Source of the DNA: Elysia marginata
Taxonomy: Eukaryota; Mollusca; Gastropoda; Plakobranchidae
Length of the DNA stretch: 28,318 nucleotides
Direction of reading: 5' to 3'
NCBI GenBank assembly: GCA_019649035.1
Contig: BMAT01008510.1
Location: forward strand, 3,471 to 31,788
In this document: in pieces, positions 16,534-28,318 of the stretch
How positions within the stretch are numbered: position 1 is the first letter of the stretch
How the letters are laid out: every line of letters starts with the position of its first letter
Notes under the pieces: model-generated
Databases searched by the model: none
Told to the model about the DNA's origin: nothing
What the model saw: the letters and a program-made list of their open reading frames with translations, nothing else
Position numbers and translations under genes: made by a program

Positions 16534-19500
16534 AAAAGGAATCAACTGAATCAGGTACATAGTCTTTTTTTCATTTACTTTTTTCGGAGGTGGGGAGTAT
16601 GGTGAGGAACGTAGTGCTGCGGCTTCTTTTTTCAAACTGGTGTACCAAAGTTGAGGCCTGTATTTGAAATTTACTTGAATTCTTCTTAACAAGACCAATA
16701 ATTAACAAAAATTATAGATCAAATGTTCTTGTAATTAGTACAACAAAAATCTTGGCGCTCTTTTTTTTTTTATCAATCAACTTTTTAAGCTTACAAAGGT
16801 GATTGAAAAACAACACGGAAGTAAATAATTATTAAAAAAGTATTTGAACAAACATCATTACCAAATGTTTCAGAGATTTTTATATTTTCTATTTATGCTT
16901 GTGTAAGGTTAGCGTTTAGTAAAAGAGCAGTTATTTCCGCATCACGTGGTAAAAGGAAGTCCTTGTGCACTGGCAGAAACTGAGTGATACATTATGACGA
17001 TGTCCGGCCACTGGCTGGTTGGCAGATGAAACACCTAACATATTGAAAATATTTTAAGCCATGAAAGAGGCAAATGAAAAAAAGAAAGATGCAAAAAAGC
17101 ATAAATTTGTTTCTGTCCCAGTGTTTGAACAAAACTTTTCTTAGCAATGCACGAAAAAGGAGATAACTGTCCTACCATGATGAACCAATTTTTCATCCCT
17201 TACACAGGGAGTCCTACAGACGACAGAAGAGTCTCAGCTTATTATTATAGATATTTCATATGAGGTATTAAATATCAGCTATGAGGTAGATACATGAGAA
17301 CATATTATTTTCCTGGCAAAATGTGCTATATCGTGGTGACTTTCTTGTGAGAAAAAAAAGCTTAATAGTTTACACTGGACTCCCAACTGCAGTGCCCAGA
17401 GCTGACAAAATTCAACCTCCTTTAACCGAGAGAGGTTTTGGGCCTGCGTTAAAACCCGACACCGTATGTGGAGCATTGTTTCGCACACTCTTGGTGAGGG
17501 TATAATTATTATGCCTTTTCAAACACTGAAAGGCCCAAATTAGCGAATGGTGAGAAATATGACCGAGGAAGAAAATCGTAAAAAATTGGCGGTAGTTTAC
17601 AGCCTTGCCGAATATCTCATAAACATACGGTTCCCACCGCGGAGCTAAGGTCACACACCTACACAAAAATTTAATAAAAATCATCGAGCGTTCAAAGCCT
17701 TGAAGTTGACAAGACTTCTGCCCCTACCTCGGCCAATTTAAACTATTTGATGCAAATAAAAAGAGGGCTGACCTTGTCAAAGAATAAATTGCTGCTGGGC
17801 AATTCCGTCCTTTCCCTAATGAACTAGTTAATATTGATTTTTACCCGTGTTTGAAGTGAAACACTTGTGGCAGTGTCGTCATTTCATTATATTTTTTTTG
17901 CAATGGTTACAGTCAACTCTTGCGTAAAGTCATGCTTATCCTGCAGTATTTACTTTTCTTTAATTCCGCCGTTCAAGTTCCTGTATCGGGATCTCGTGTG
18001 ACTACCTCGTATTCGCTCCAACAGCGATGATTAAATAAACCAAATCAAACAGCTCTTCAATTCAAAGACAAACTGTTTAAAGAATTTTAAAAAGTTATTT
18101 TTATTGTAAACCCCGTCCCCTGCATTTCCTCACATGATGAAGTTTCACCCAGGATAGCTCAGAATAGTTTTTGAATTACAGTCATCTAAATATCAAAATC
18201 TGGTATGCACCTAGTTATAAGCATTGCAATGATATACATGTGTATCTTGCATTATAAGAAATCTTACGTTTTTACCTCTTTGAAAGTTTAAAATAAAAAA
18301 ATACTTGACTTTTAGAGAATGTTTACAACCTAGTAACTCCAAATTCAGCCTTCCCTGAATTAACTAGCTCGCCTCAACCTCAGCTATTTCTTCCAAGCAT
18401 GAACAACAACTGCAACACAAATAACGTGATGATTATTCAAAGTTATTCTTTTCAGTAGATTTTATATTTTGAATTAATCGCGGTTAAAAAAACCTGTCCC
18501 AGAGTCGTACAAGAAGAGGCCGACAATCAAATGAATTGTTTGGTTGCTATTGATAGCATATTATCATTGGGAACTAAAAGGCCATGCTTATCTTGTTTAG
18601 TACCATAAGAAAAATACCTTATCAATTTATTATTCATCTTAATATGATGACTACTTTCCTTTTTGCCAAGAGCGCTTGTGATTGAGATCAAGCGATTCAA
18701 ATGTATTATAATAATACTAGATATTTGTGTAATTATGTAGATTTTCTGGCAATCCGTCTCAAAATAGGAAATTTCAGGAATAAGCAAAAGGTGTTTATGA
18801 AACATGAGGGTTTTTTTTTCTCGAAAAAAAAGCATTTGACTCCAAAGTAAAGTCTTTACCTTTCCAGCTTCATTTAAAGCAAAAATTTTGATTTCCATCG
18901 CCCTCCTCCAACATAAGTTTTATTTCGGTTCCTAAAGATTAAACGTTTAAGGGGTTTCCATTGTTGACTCGAAATCCTTTGATTAGTGTTCTCATATGAT
19001 CAGTTCCGGTCGACATTTGAGAGATGTGATACATTGATTTCAATCACGTATTCAAACAAAAAAATAGCGTAGGCGTTGACCAAAACAAGTCTTACATAGC
19101 TTGAGAAAAGGTAGGAAAAGGTACACCAATCTCACTCTGAGTCATGGAGTCATAGAAAAGGAATTTTTTTCTCTTTAAATAGATCAACTAAGTTTGGAAC
19201 TGGTCGGAATATATATTAACCACAGAAAAAAAAAATTAACTTTTCATTAGCTGCACTAGTAAAAGTACTGTATACAGTGATGGATAACGTATTGCAAATA
19301 AACTGGTTCAACCTTGAAGTTTATTCTTTTCCAAGCAACACAAAAACTCATTTTTTTTGTGCAACAAAGTTTCAGTTTCTCTATTTATAGCTGTTGTTAT
19401 ATATTCGGCATACAAAGATTAATCACTTTTTCAAAGTAAAGCAATCTTGTTTTTCAACTTGAGGCCGTCGCATTTAAAGGTCTCGGTTTTATTTTTGGCA

Positions 19501-21915
19501 TTTGTTTTAGATTTCTAATTTGAACTTAAAATAGTTTACAGCAAATCGTGTTGAAATACGAGGAAAAACCCCAAGCACATTCGATCTACGATTTGTAAAT
19601 AATGAAGTGAACAGAGTTTACTAAAGTAAGAGGTAACGATGCTAATATTGCACTCCTTGCAGTAAATAATTACAGATTAACAGAGAAGGTAACAAACGTA
19701 AAGAGGAGATATTGATACGTGGTAAAGGAATGAAATTCACATAAATCTGACGTAAAGAAAAAATAATAATAGCTGTATGGAAAGTACATTTAAAAGCAAT
19801 ACTATTGTAGCTCAAAAACTGCAGGGTTTTTCCTTTTTTGTTTTGAACGCACTATGTTTACAAAAACATGCTCTTAAAACGTAGGCTGTACGTTAACTTA
19901 AAGTGTACACAGAAGCTCTCGTTTTCAAAATCACACTGCGCTCTTGGGATTATGCACCACTTTATAAAAGATGTGGTAGACATTTTAGATTATAAGCGAA
20001 TTGATACAAGTTTCACAACAGTAATCAGCACTATCATTCTCTCCATTTCTCAACATGTTTTTATTACTAGCTGCGTTCGTTTCGAGAAGGTAATTGAACA
20101 CCCTGGCCTTGGACCACAGAAGGATTATGACGAATATGACTTCTCGGACAATGTTCGGATTAGGCAGTTTATTTTTTCCCTCTTGCTTTGTCCCTGAAAC
20201 GATCTGTCATCTCATATTTCCGTGAAGTCTGGACTGCGGTGTTTCCAGGTCGCTTGAGAACTCGAAATCGTCCGCTTAGTGATGCGGCGGACGGGCTTTA
20301 ATTGGGCACATTATATCGAGTTCAAGGATAGAGCTTTAACCGTCTTCCGCTGCCTTTCAACTCTGCAATCTTTCAAAACTCTACAGAAATTCTTGGAATA
20401 GTCAACAGATAGATAATATGTACGAAGGTAAAATTACTGCTGCTACCCACGGTTTTCTTTTGTCCTTTTTTTTTTCTTCCGAATACTTTTCAAAATTAAC
20501 GAGACTAAGAAATATAAAGTTTGAAGGGCTCTGTGAAAAACAAACGATATCTACCACAAAAAAAAACAACAAAACAACTTCATGAAAGAGCATATAGGTT
20601 AGCGTTGTTGACGATTAGGATTTGTTTTTAAACAGCATAAACATCCAACAGTATCGCGTTTCTGGTAAGTATAATTTATTGAGGCACTGTGTTGAAGATA
20701 AGGAGTGTCTGACAAGGTCGGGTGTAGTGGTAAAGTCGAGAAACTAAGCAGTGGACAGGACCGACTTTTAACTATTGTTTCAAATCCTCTTACTAGAAAA
20801 GTCAATGAAATAAACCATTATAAAATTAGTACAAACCGCTTGTGTACAGTTCAGCCTATAACTAAAACCTCCTCGGATACAGTGTTTTCTGCCTGTGTCC
20901 TTAGACTTTTTTTTTTTGCTATTTAAATATAAGGCGTTTTAGAAGAATATTTCTATGACTTTTGTATCTTAATATTACAGTAATCTCTGATTAAGCTTTC
21001 CTAGTCCAAACGCTCTGTCCAGTGTATCGCTTTTCTTTTTGCTATGTTCGGATTTTCCCGATAATTTGTTATATTGGAGCACAGTTATTGGGCTGAGCTC
21101 TAACGAGGACAAACCTTTAAGCCCAAACCACTTAACTAACACATACATTTATTTCGCTATTTTTATTTCTTTCTATTTCTAGCAAACCCCATAAGCTTTT
21201 ACAGCTGTCTTTACAACAATTGTAATTCACGTTTAATTTCATACAGCCAGACAAGTCTTTAACATGAAAGTACTGATTACAAAATTGTAAAGCTTACAAA
21301 CTTTTAACATATTCGATTAGTTTTATCGTTTTGGTAGAAATCAACCCATGGTAGACGACAATGAATAAAAAAATAACAGTGGTATCATTATTTGATTCAA
21401 ACGTTCTAAGCATTTTCAGGAAAGACCTAAAACTATTAGTAAAAAGACCAGAGAACAATTATTAAATGGACACAAAACTAAGACGATGGGCATGAAATAT
21501 TTGGCAGTTGCACAGATTTTTGCAATTTACATAAATCTACCATTCTAGGCCTCATAGGAATTTTCCCGACTAGCAATAGTGACAGGCTAATGCAGTATTC
21601 CAGGCCAAACATGCCATTTCAAGTAGATATAAAAAAATCTGTATTACAAACCAATTTTGGTTAAACTGACCCATTGTTGCAAATTAATTTTAGGAATTCT
21701 TCCCTGTCCCAACGTAAGATGAATAGTGTTACAATCAAGCTTCATTGTCTTTTTTTCCGTTTTCGTCCGATCGATTTTTTCAACTATTATTGTTTAGGTG
21801 CAGAATCAGAGTATGGGATTGGTCAAGAAAGTTGCAATACACATGACTTCAGGGCTCATTGTTTGAGATACTCTTGGTATAATGAGCATCTTCGAGAAAC
21901 TTTCAGTGCGTTAGA
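16534..21915. other. Long AT-rich interval without an accepted gene
   Basis: The longest frames are a minus frame of 123 codons (18898-18527) and a plus frame of 109 codons (19868-20197, containing HPGLGPQKDYDEYDFSD). Neither has a recognisable domain, and frames of this length are expected by chance in a window of this size. 17360-17500 is slightly GC-richer and open on both strands. GTCCGC...GCGGAC forms a 6-base stem near 20269. No transposon ends, RNA genes or tandem repeats were seen. Confidence 0.45.
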
Positions 21916-21917
21916 CT

Positions 21918-22278
21918 ATTCATAAAAGTTGTTTGATAAAACCTGCCTGTTAATTTCTGTCCCGGAGTGTTTGAAGTGAATATCGAGGTCGTGTTTAGAG
22001 CTAGTATACTTTGTGTGGCTATTGTTGAACAATGGATAAGCGGAGATGCTTGGACTAGCCGGGCACATAATCCCCGAGATGCCTGCTTGTGAATGTATTC
22101 CACGCATAACTTTACGGCGCAATGTTTGCCGACGTCTGGCTGGGCTGGTGGCCAGAAATACCGGACGGTGAACACAAGTACAGTGGACATAGACACCGGA
22201 AGACTTAGGCCTCTGTGTGTATATATGTTTGTGGACAGTTGCTGGAAGTTGGAATAATTGAGTATGCGGCGTTCCCTA
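21918..22278 (-). CDS. Weak exon candidate, about 118 open codons, unknown
   Basis: The minus frame is open from about 22278 down to a stop at 21918. It lies in a patch that is more CpG-rich than its surroundings. It contains SPARRRQTLRRKVMRGIHS and then a Ser/His/Asn-rich tail (YPLFNNSHTKYTSSKHDLDI), with no clear start codon upstream. An acceptor-like ACACACAG at about 22218 could begin an exon. A second minus frame of 97 codons overlaps the same bases. No domain is recognised, and roughly one such frame is expected by chance in this window, so this is only a place to look for transcripts. Confidence 0.15.
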
Positions 22279-22654
22279 AGCTGCTCTAGGTTGCCTATAC
22301 AGAGTAAATAGCTAAGGTCCTCGTTTTTTGGGTAAAGTGGAGGTCAGCAGAGTGCAGGGGCATTTACTAAAAATAGAGCGAACCGAAGAAGACTGAGATT
22401 GTCAATGACATAGGATAATATAAAAAAAAATTGTAAGAGGACGAACAAAGTTAAACTTCGAAAATGAAAAAAAAAATGAAAGGGATACAATGACGAGAGA
22501 AGAGAACAAAAGGCAGTATAAAATCTTCAACTAAGACTAAAGGTGCCTCAAAGATATCGTATGTAAATTGACCCATGAAATAACAAATTTCCCCAAAATA
22601 TCTTTCTAAAATAGATCAAGTGAAAGGGATCAAGCGTGTGTGTCAGAGGAAAAT
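22279..22654. other. Spacer with no gene
   Basis: A-rich sequence with poly-A runs near 22422 and 22470. Nothing was recognised. Confidence 0.5.
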
Positions 22655-22722
22655 GTGTAGAGTGTGAGAGGAAGACAAGAAAGTGTGACGGAAAGAAAGG
22701 AGGAGAAAAAGAAGGGGGGGGG
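22655..22722. repeat. Purine-rich tract ending in a long G run
   Basis: The top strand is almost wholly A and G (AGAGGAAGACAAGAAAG, GGAAAGAAAGGAGGAGAAAA), with a few T and C interruptions, and ends in a G run of about ten bases. Such purine/pyrimidine asymmetry can form triplex DNA. No regulatory role is shown. Confidence 0.75.
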
Positions 22723-25565
22723 GGCATGAGAAAGATGGCGTCACAAACTCTGTCATTACTTATGCAAAACCCAGCAGACTAAGATTGAGTACTCGGGTGC
22801 TCTATGCGGCAAGGGAAAGATCTCACCACTGACCTCTTAGGGCTTGTCTCATTCTCAAAGCTCCAGGTAGCAGCAGATTCGAGCAGCTTAGGCGATGTTT
22901 AAGAACTCAGAGCATGGGTCACCTGTGCTTCTGTCCTGTATCTTTCACGCATTTAGATAAAATGAATGTGAGTCCGGAAACGGTCGCACACTGGGTTTAT
23001 ATAAAGCGTCTGTACATTTTTCTCTTGGACTTCTTACATTAAATGAAAACCTATATACTATGGCATCCAAGAATCCGTTTTTTTTCATTGTTGGAAACAT
23101 TTATTATTCAAGTAAACTGCATCAGCCCTGTATTAACATGCATAACCCCTTCGTTAACTAATGCTGATTTTTTATATTCAAAAAAATTTCTGTATGTTAG
23201 CAGTGTTAGTCAATAAATATTGCATTTTAAAAAGAAAGAAATGAATTATTTTGTTTGGTTATTGAGTTTCTGTGAATGCAAATACATCTACTCATTTTAG
23301 AAAGTTCAATTTTATCCTCTTTATCTATAGCATAATTTAATCAGTGGTCACATTGTGTAAAAATGAATTTAGTGACACTCTACTGGAGTTTACTGATGTT
23401 TTGGAAGGTAGAAATGAACAACACTTTACCGAAATGCTTCTCAAAGCATGATTAGTGCGGGCAGATATCATCTGTCGAATCGTTGCGATCTTCTAGAGAA
23501 GTTACAACTGAACGACTATAAACATACATAGGAGGTGACCGCTTGCTTGTTTCTGGCTGATGGTTGCTCAAACTTGTGGCATGTCCTAAACTACTTCCGG
23601 ACAGTTCTAATACCTTTTCCGCTTCTATATCATTTGTTTTCCAGCCTAAGGTTCAAACTGAGCCAAATATCTTTCCTTTTTCCTTTTTAGAGAAATTACT
23701 ATACAAGAGTGATTTCTGTATCTCGGGTTGTTGTGCGTTTCATGATAAAAGTAATGTTCAGAACTTAGTTCTAGGTTTCAGCTTATTTAGCGTTTCGGCT
23801 CATAAAGTAAATATGTTTTTTAGCCCAATTTTTTCACATTGATTTATTTATCGTGTGTAAAAAGTGATCGACGTAAACGCCTCGCCAAATTTATTTTGCT
23901 ATAGGGGCATCTTCGCTTTCAAATGCAAAATGAGATCTTTTCCTTCACTGGTTCTTTCGGCAACCAAAACTAATAATGTCGTAATAAAGAACACATGAAA
24001 CTGCCCCTCACAACCCCCTTCCGTGCTCATTAGGTACTATCAAGATTTAACCATATAAATCTTTGTCGGTGTATGATTTAAATATACTTTATTGTACAGA
24101 GAATCGTGGCTTATGATCACAGACAGAAGGGTCAAGTTAAAACACCCGTTTTTTTTTAATACAAAATTTGGCTTCCGCTTCTATGAGCCTGGATCTCACG
24201 TGTATAATATTGTCTTCTATGAGATTAAAAAATATGGTTAAAATTCTAAACCACCGAAGGCAGTCTCAAGAATTTACATATGTCCGTTTAAAACGTGTCT
24301 ACAAAAGAAAATGATTATAAGTCAGCATTTTAAAAACACGTGAGGCCATTAGTAATTTTTAAAACTTTTAAGCGGGCGTTGAATTATAATTAACGATACA
24401 TTGACTTTGATCATTGAACTTTAAAGTTTAAACAATTATTATACAAGTAATCAATCCTCATAAGGACACAAAACTCTCATAAATTCAACAAGCCTTAGGG
24501 TATCTAATTCTCTTAAAAAAAACCCAAAAATTAAATACTTTATCTATCAATTTCCAAAATAAGTGAGGGCGGCACTTTTCTCGCGTGCTGTTCTCTTGTG
24601 CCAAACAAATGCTTTTCTGCAATGTGAGTCAAATCAGTTGGGCTGTTAAAGAGAAAGAGCACGTGGTGCTCTATTGACATTACAAAGTTACACCAAAATG
24701 AATGTCTTGAACACGCAGATTTGTCAAAAACTAGACAGTTCTCGGCTGTATCAATTGACTAGACGAAACATTAATAATTTTTTAAGTTATCAAACGCTTT
24801 GATTCTTCCAGAAAATTAAAACATCACTTCCGCCAACGCCTTTTAACACCTACGAAGGAAAGCAATGCCTTTGCATATAGATAAGTTTAACAAGCTTTTG
24901 TAAAACACACTATCTAGTTTCTCCTTTTTTCCAAGCCATATTTCAGATGGACGTCCTTCTCCTATTGACTTTGTTTCAAAATGAAAAGTCTACCTTTTTC
25001 TTATCATTAATTATCCTATATGAACATGAACTTAAACGTTTGTTTTAAAAGAGCTTTGTGCGGTCAAATAGCTTGAGATTGTAAAAAGTATTCCATTATG
25101 GTTGTTTACTTTAGTTGGTTTGCTGCGCCCGGCCACGATTTTGTATTTCTTTAAAACAGGCGTGTTTTTTGTTTTTAAAACAACAACTGAAGACAACTAG
25201 TAAAGCATGTAAGACAAAAACTAAGAAGAAATTGCGTCTTGCGTCGCCACCCTTCCCGTTTACCTCTTTTCGTTCGCCAAGTAGAGTATTCTATTACGGA
25301 ACAAAACTAAGTTATTTGTCCTGCAACCAGTGCTAATTTGTAGGGTGCCGCAGTTTTAAATGTGTTGACAGTGTGAACAATACGTTTTGTCATCGTGAAA
25401 AGCCAGCGTGTTCTTGAAATCACCACTTTTCCATGAAAAAGGCTATAACATTTTTTCTTTTTAAGTACTGAAACAAAATGAGGACCAAAACTTTATCTCA
25501 CTATAGTTTTATGTTGAAAGTTTTAACAACCGACGTAATTTCAGACCGTTTTCGAGCTACTAATG
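22723..25565. other. AT-rich DNA with no supported gene
   Basis: Frames reach at most 92 codons (23564-23842), without domains. Several AATAAA words and T-rich tracts are present but no coherent gene end. No repeats were recognised. Confidence 0.5.
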
Positions 25566-25676
25566 TCTTGGTAAATACACAATCTGTCTAATGACTAGAG
25601 ATTCTTGATATATGCACAATCTATCTTTAGACTAGAGATTCTTGTTATATGCACAATCTATCTTTAGACTAAAGAT
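25566..25676. repeat. 37-bp tandem repeat, three copies
   Basis: Units start at 25566, 25603 and 25640, each exactly 37 bases (TCTTG...CACAATCT...AGACTAGAGAT). Units 2 and 3 differ at two positions; unit 1 differs from unit 2 at about seven, so the last two copies duplicated most recently. Noncoding. Confidence 0.95.
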
Positions 25677-27030
25677 TTAAGCTTAAACTCAGGTCTACCT
25701 AATAGGGGTAATTCCATGTTGATGTCGGTTGAATGCTCTGCATCTGCTGTGGGTCTTCCTACTGAAGTTGCTTTCTCTACATTAATCTTATTGCTTCCAT
25801 AAGTATTTTTAAGTAAATCAGAGGTTATTAGTGTTGACAACACTATAATGTTGGGAAAAACAACAGCCTACATCATTTTTGCTAGATGTTTAATTCATAC
25901 TGGGATTTAATATGTGTGTAGGTCTCTTTAAAGTCGACAAAAGTAAAGTGGCAAGGAAACTAATGGTACACTGCCTGACTATTCTATGCGTCCATTTTGA
26001 CACTTATTGCGTCATTAAAAAAATTATGCGCGGCGTTCTATGATATTCTCGACTAAGATTTACTGAATAAGCGCAATGGAAAATTTAGCGCTATTGTTCA
26101 TCATATATCATAACAAACAACGCTCTACTAATCGGCCAGACAATTTCTGGCAAGTTTTAGTACGAAGTTATCTGATCCTCACAACCGAGCCTATATCATA
26201 TTATACTTACGTCAATGTCCTTCCAAGATATAAGCAGATGAATTTTTTGGCAACAGGTAGTTTAGCTGATGATCTAGTGACGTGGTATGACATCTTTTTT
26301 TTTTACCTTACTAAAAATCCTCATGGGTAATAGATATTACAATAATTTTGACTTTACAAAGAGTTCCATAAATAACAAAACCTGGTAGTGTTATTTATTT
26401 TGTACTTGTGATACTATTGCCAAATGTTAGGTAAGCTTGCAGAAAACTTGTAGGAAACTGTTGGTTTTTCAGGCTATGTCCAAGCCTCTTAGGTTTCTGG
26501 AAAGAATTGAAGAAAATAACCAAATCACATCTTGAGGTTTTGAAAAGAATTGTTCTGACCTAAATTTTCGTCACAATTTTCTATACGCAACCTCTTCCGC
26601 CTTCCTTCTTGCAGATTGCGCACCCGTTTGTGTAGCATGATGGGGAAAATATTACTCAGATTAAGTTAACTTCTCTTAGACCACTCTTTTTAATCAGTTC
26701 CGCATCAATAGTAAGAATATATTGCAGAACCGATGAATAAATGAATGAATGAACCAATGGAGTTCATTCAGTAAATAAAGCCTTTAGCTCATATTACAAG
26801 TAGAATAGGAATTCTAATTTAAAACCATAACTTCATTAGTTTCAAAGACAATTACAGGGAATACCTTATTACAAAGTAAATTAGTAACCCTAATTGAAAA
26901 CTATAACAAGAGATTACCTTCATATTTTATATATATAAACTTGTTAGATCAATTCTTGGCTTATACAACGAATGTTTGACAAAGAAACATAAGTTTTTTT
27001 TTTGGGTTTCAGGGCCTCATTTATTTATCA
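25677..27030. other. AT-rich DNA with no supported gene
   Basis: An 84-codon plus frame (26076-26330) and shorter ones lack domains. A TGAA-rich patch at 26734-26753 leads into a perfect hairpin at 26746-26770. Confidence 0.5.
26746..26770. repeat. Perfect hairpin next to (TGAA)n
   Basis: TGAATGAAC (26746-26754) and GTTCATTCA (26762-26770) are exact reverse complements with a 7-base loop. The left arm is continuous with short TGAA repeats, so it may have arisen from that repeat. Confidence 0.85.
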
Positions 27031-27240
27031 AAGTTTCTAGACTGTCTGTATTTATGTGCATGTTGCAGCATCAAGTTTTTAGACTGTCTGTATTTATGTG
27101 CATATTGCAAGATCAAGTTTTTAGACTGTCTGTATTTATGTGCATGTTGCAACAACAAGTTTCTAGACTGTCTGAATTTATGTGCATGTTGCAGCATCAA
27201 GTTTCTAGACTGTCTGTATTTATGTACATATTGCAACATC
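27031..27240. repeat. 42-bp minisatellite, five exact-length units
   Basis: Five units of exactly 42 bases (AAGTTT(C/T)TAGACTGTCTG...). Because 42 is 14 codons, the plus strand stays open through a 96-codon frame (26976-27266) as a 14-residue repeat (RLSVFMCMLQHQV-type), and the minus strand is open too. Differences between units are mostly amino-acid changing (S/F, M/I, H/D, H/Q, V/E, C/Y against one silent Q change). That argues against selection for a protein. Confidence 0.97.
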
Positions 27241-28318
27241 GGGGTACGTTTAACGATCTTGTGTGAATGTGTTCAATAATATTTACGTTGAAATATAAAA
27301 TGGAACTCATCATCAACTGATTCTGTTCTCGTGTATATGTTGCCATCGCATACATTTATTCTGGGAAGATAATTTCTGAACTTGCTGAATGATTTACGTT
27401 GCTATAAGGATTTTAGAACATTCATGTAGTCGGCTGGCATGAAATGTCAAGGTTGTTTGTAACTGATCATATAAGGCGTACTTATTTACAGATTCTGCAT
27501 TCAATTCTTGGCAACTAATCGTTAACAATCGCTAGAGTTAGAGCCATTGAAAAGACTAACAAAGCCCCTTGATAGATGCTTAAGTAAATTTAGCAAAGAT
27601 TGTATAGTTTAATAAGTTCTGACACTCACTATTCCTGTATCTGTGGAAACGGGGGTAGCCACACTCCAACCAAGACAATTCGCACTGTAATTGATGTACA
27701 CAAGGACAAGGAGCAAAATTGCGATTTTTTTTCCGCTCATCTCAAACACTAAAACTACTAACAAGAATGGTTCACTGGATTTTGGTAAAATTATGGCCAG
27801 TACACCATTGGTATTTACTGTTCATTATTGCCCGCATCTATCGTGGATACCACCGCTTCGCGAGGGTATAGCCATAGTGTATTTTTCTGGTGTCATATCT
27901 GTAGAGCAGTTAAAATGTCTGTGTGTTGGTTCTGTGAATTGTCTTTCTTTTTTTTATAATATACGTGACGAAATGTGGTTCTCATTGCCTAATAACTTCT
28001 GATAACCTTGAGTTCTCTTAGCCTTGCATGTCTTCTTTGTGGTTCACGAATAATCTTGTCTACATGCTTATCTCTTTTTCTTCTTTCTCTATTCCTCTGT
28101 CTGTGCCTTTATGTCTTTCTCCTGCTATGTTTTTCATATTGTCAATTAACCTATTTGTCATAAAACTTGTCTTAATCTGTCACTAACCTTTGTTGTTTAC
28201 TCAACGGTACATTACTGGAAAATAAAGTCTTATATTTCAAATATATATGTTAGTTTCTTAAGTCTGGTTTAAATGTAACATGCACTCTCTCACCCTTCTC
28301 CCTCTATTCTCCCTCTCT
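27241..28318. other. AT-rich DNA ending in CT-rich sequence
   Basis: A 103-codon plus frame (27691-28002) has an internal ATG giving MASTPLVFTVHYCPHLSW but no recognised domain. An AATAAA lies downstream at 28221-28226. Together these could be a last exon with a 3' UTR, but no acceptor or homology supports it. From about 28040 the sequence becomes T/C-rich, and the window ends in CTCCCTCTCT. Confidence 0.4.

Noticed and set aside
16459-16698. 79-codon minus frame with HHGPHKPGTSWPT repeats
   Set aside because: It arises from reading the 25-bp minisatellite, whose period is not a multiple of three.
18527-18898. 123-codon minus-strand frame
   Set aside because: AT-rich composition, no domain, no splice or start context. 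Frames of this length are expected by chance in this window.
19868-20197. 109-codon plus-strand frame containing HPGLGPQKDYDEYDFSD
   Set aside because: It looks protein-like locally, but shows no family match and no supporting gene structure.
27691-28226. 103-codon frame followed by AATAAA as a terminal exon
   Set aside because: No acceptor, homology or conserved motif was found, and AATAAA words are frequent in AT-rich sequence.

Overview
The window looks like AT-rich nuclear DNA from a metazoan, most likely an invertebrate. Low GC, (GA)n/(GACA)n microsatellites, several minisatellites, intron-like signals and Harbinger and hAT-like DNA transposons all point that way. It shows no operons, ribosome-binding sites, CRISPR arrays or long intact reading frames. 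I cannot name the organism. Both ends of the window lie in CT-rich simple sequence, so it may be a whole contig that broke at microsatellites.

Layout. Positions 1-2100 hold one weak gene candidate: three short open blocks (1183-1369, 1703-1879, 1983-2089) with plausible splice sites and matching intron phases, resembling no protein I recognise. Positions 4218-7290 are a nest of transposons and the best-supported part of the window. Two copies of a palindromic, hAT-like miniature element (4226-5470 and 6011-6929) are each interrupted by a different PIF/Harbinger-type element. Element 1 (4365-5381, TSD TTA) is old and carries decayed, convergent remnants of a transposase and of a MADF-domain DNA-binding partner. 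Element 2 (6233-6869, TSD TAA) has almost identical terminal repeats and looks younger. A LINE-like 3' tail follows at about 6940-7282.

Positions 8.7-10.85 kb hold three (GA)n tracts. A probable tRNA-derived SINE lies on the minus strand near 11.89-12.02 kb, and a CpG- and G-run-rich patch with a TATAAA box at 12.3 kb. A compact cluster of inverted repeats sits at 14.75-14.87 kb. A 27-unit, 25-bp minisatellite fills 15832-16533. From 16.5 to 25.5 kb I see mostly unique AT-rich DNA with a few weak open frames. A 3 x 37 bp repeat (25566-25676) and a 5 x 42 bp repeat (27031-27240) lie near the end.

I find no convincing host gene with a recognisable domain. The relationships worth reading are between mobile elements: which inserted into which, in what order, and how decayed each is. 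I found no retroviral, LTR, Polinton or toxin-gene fossils.
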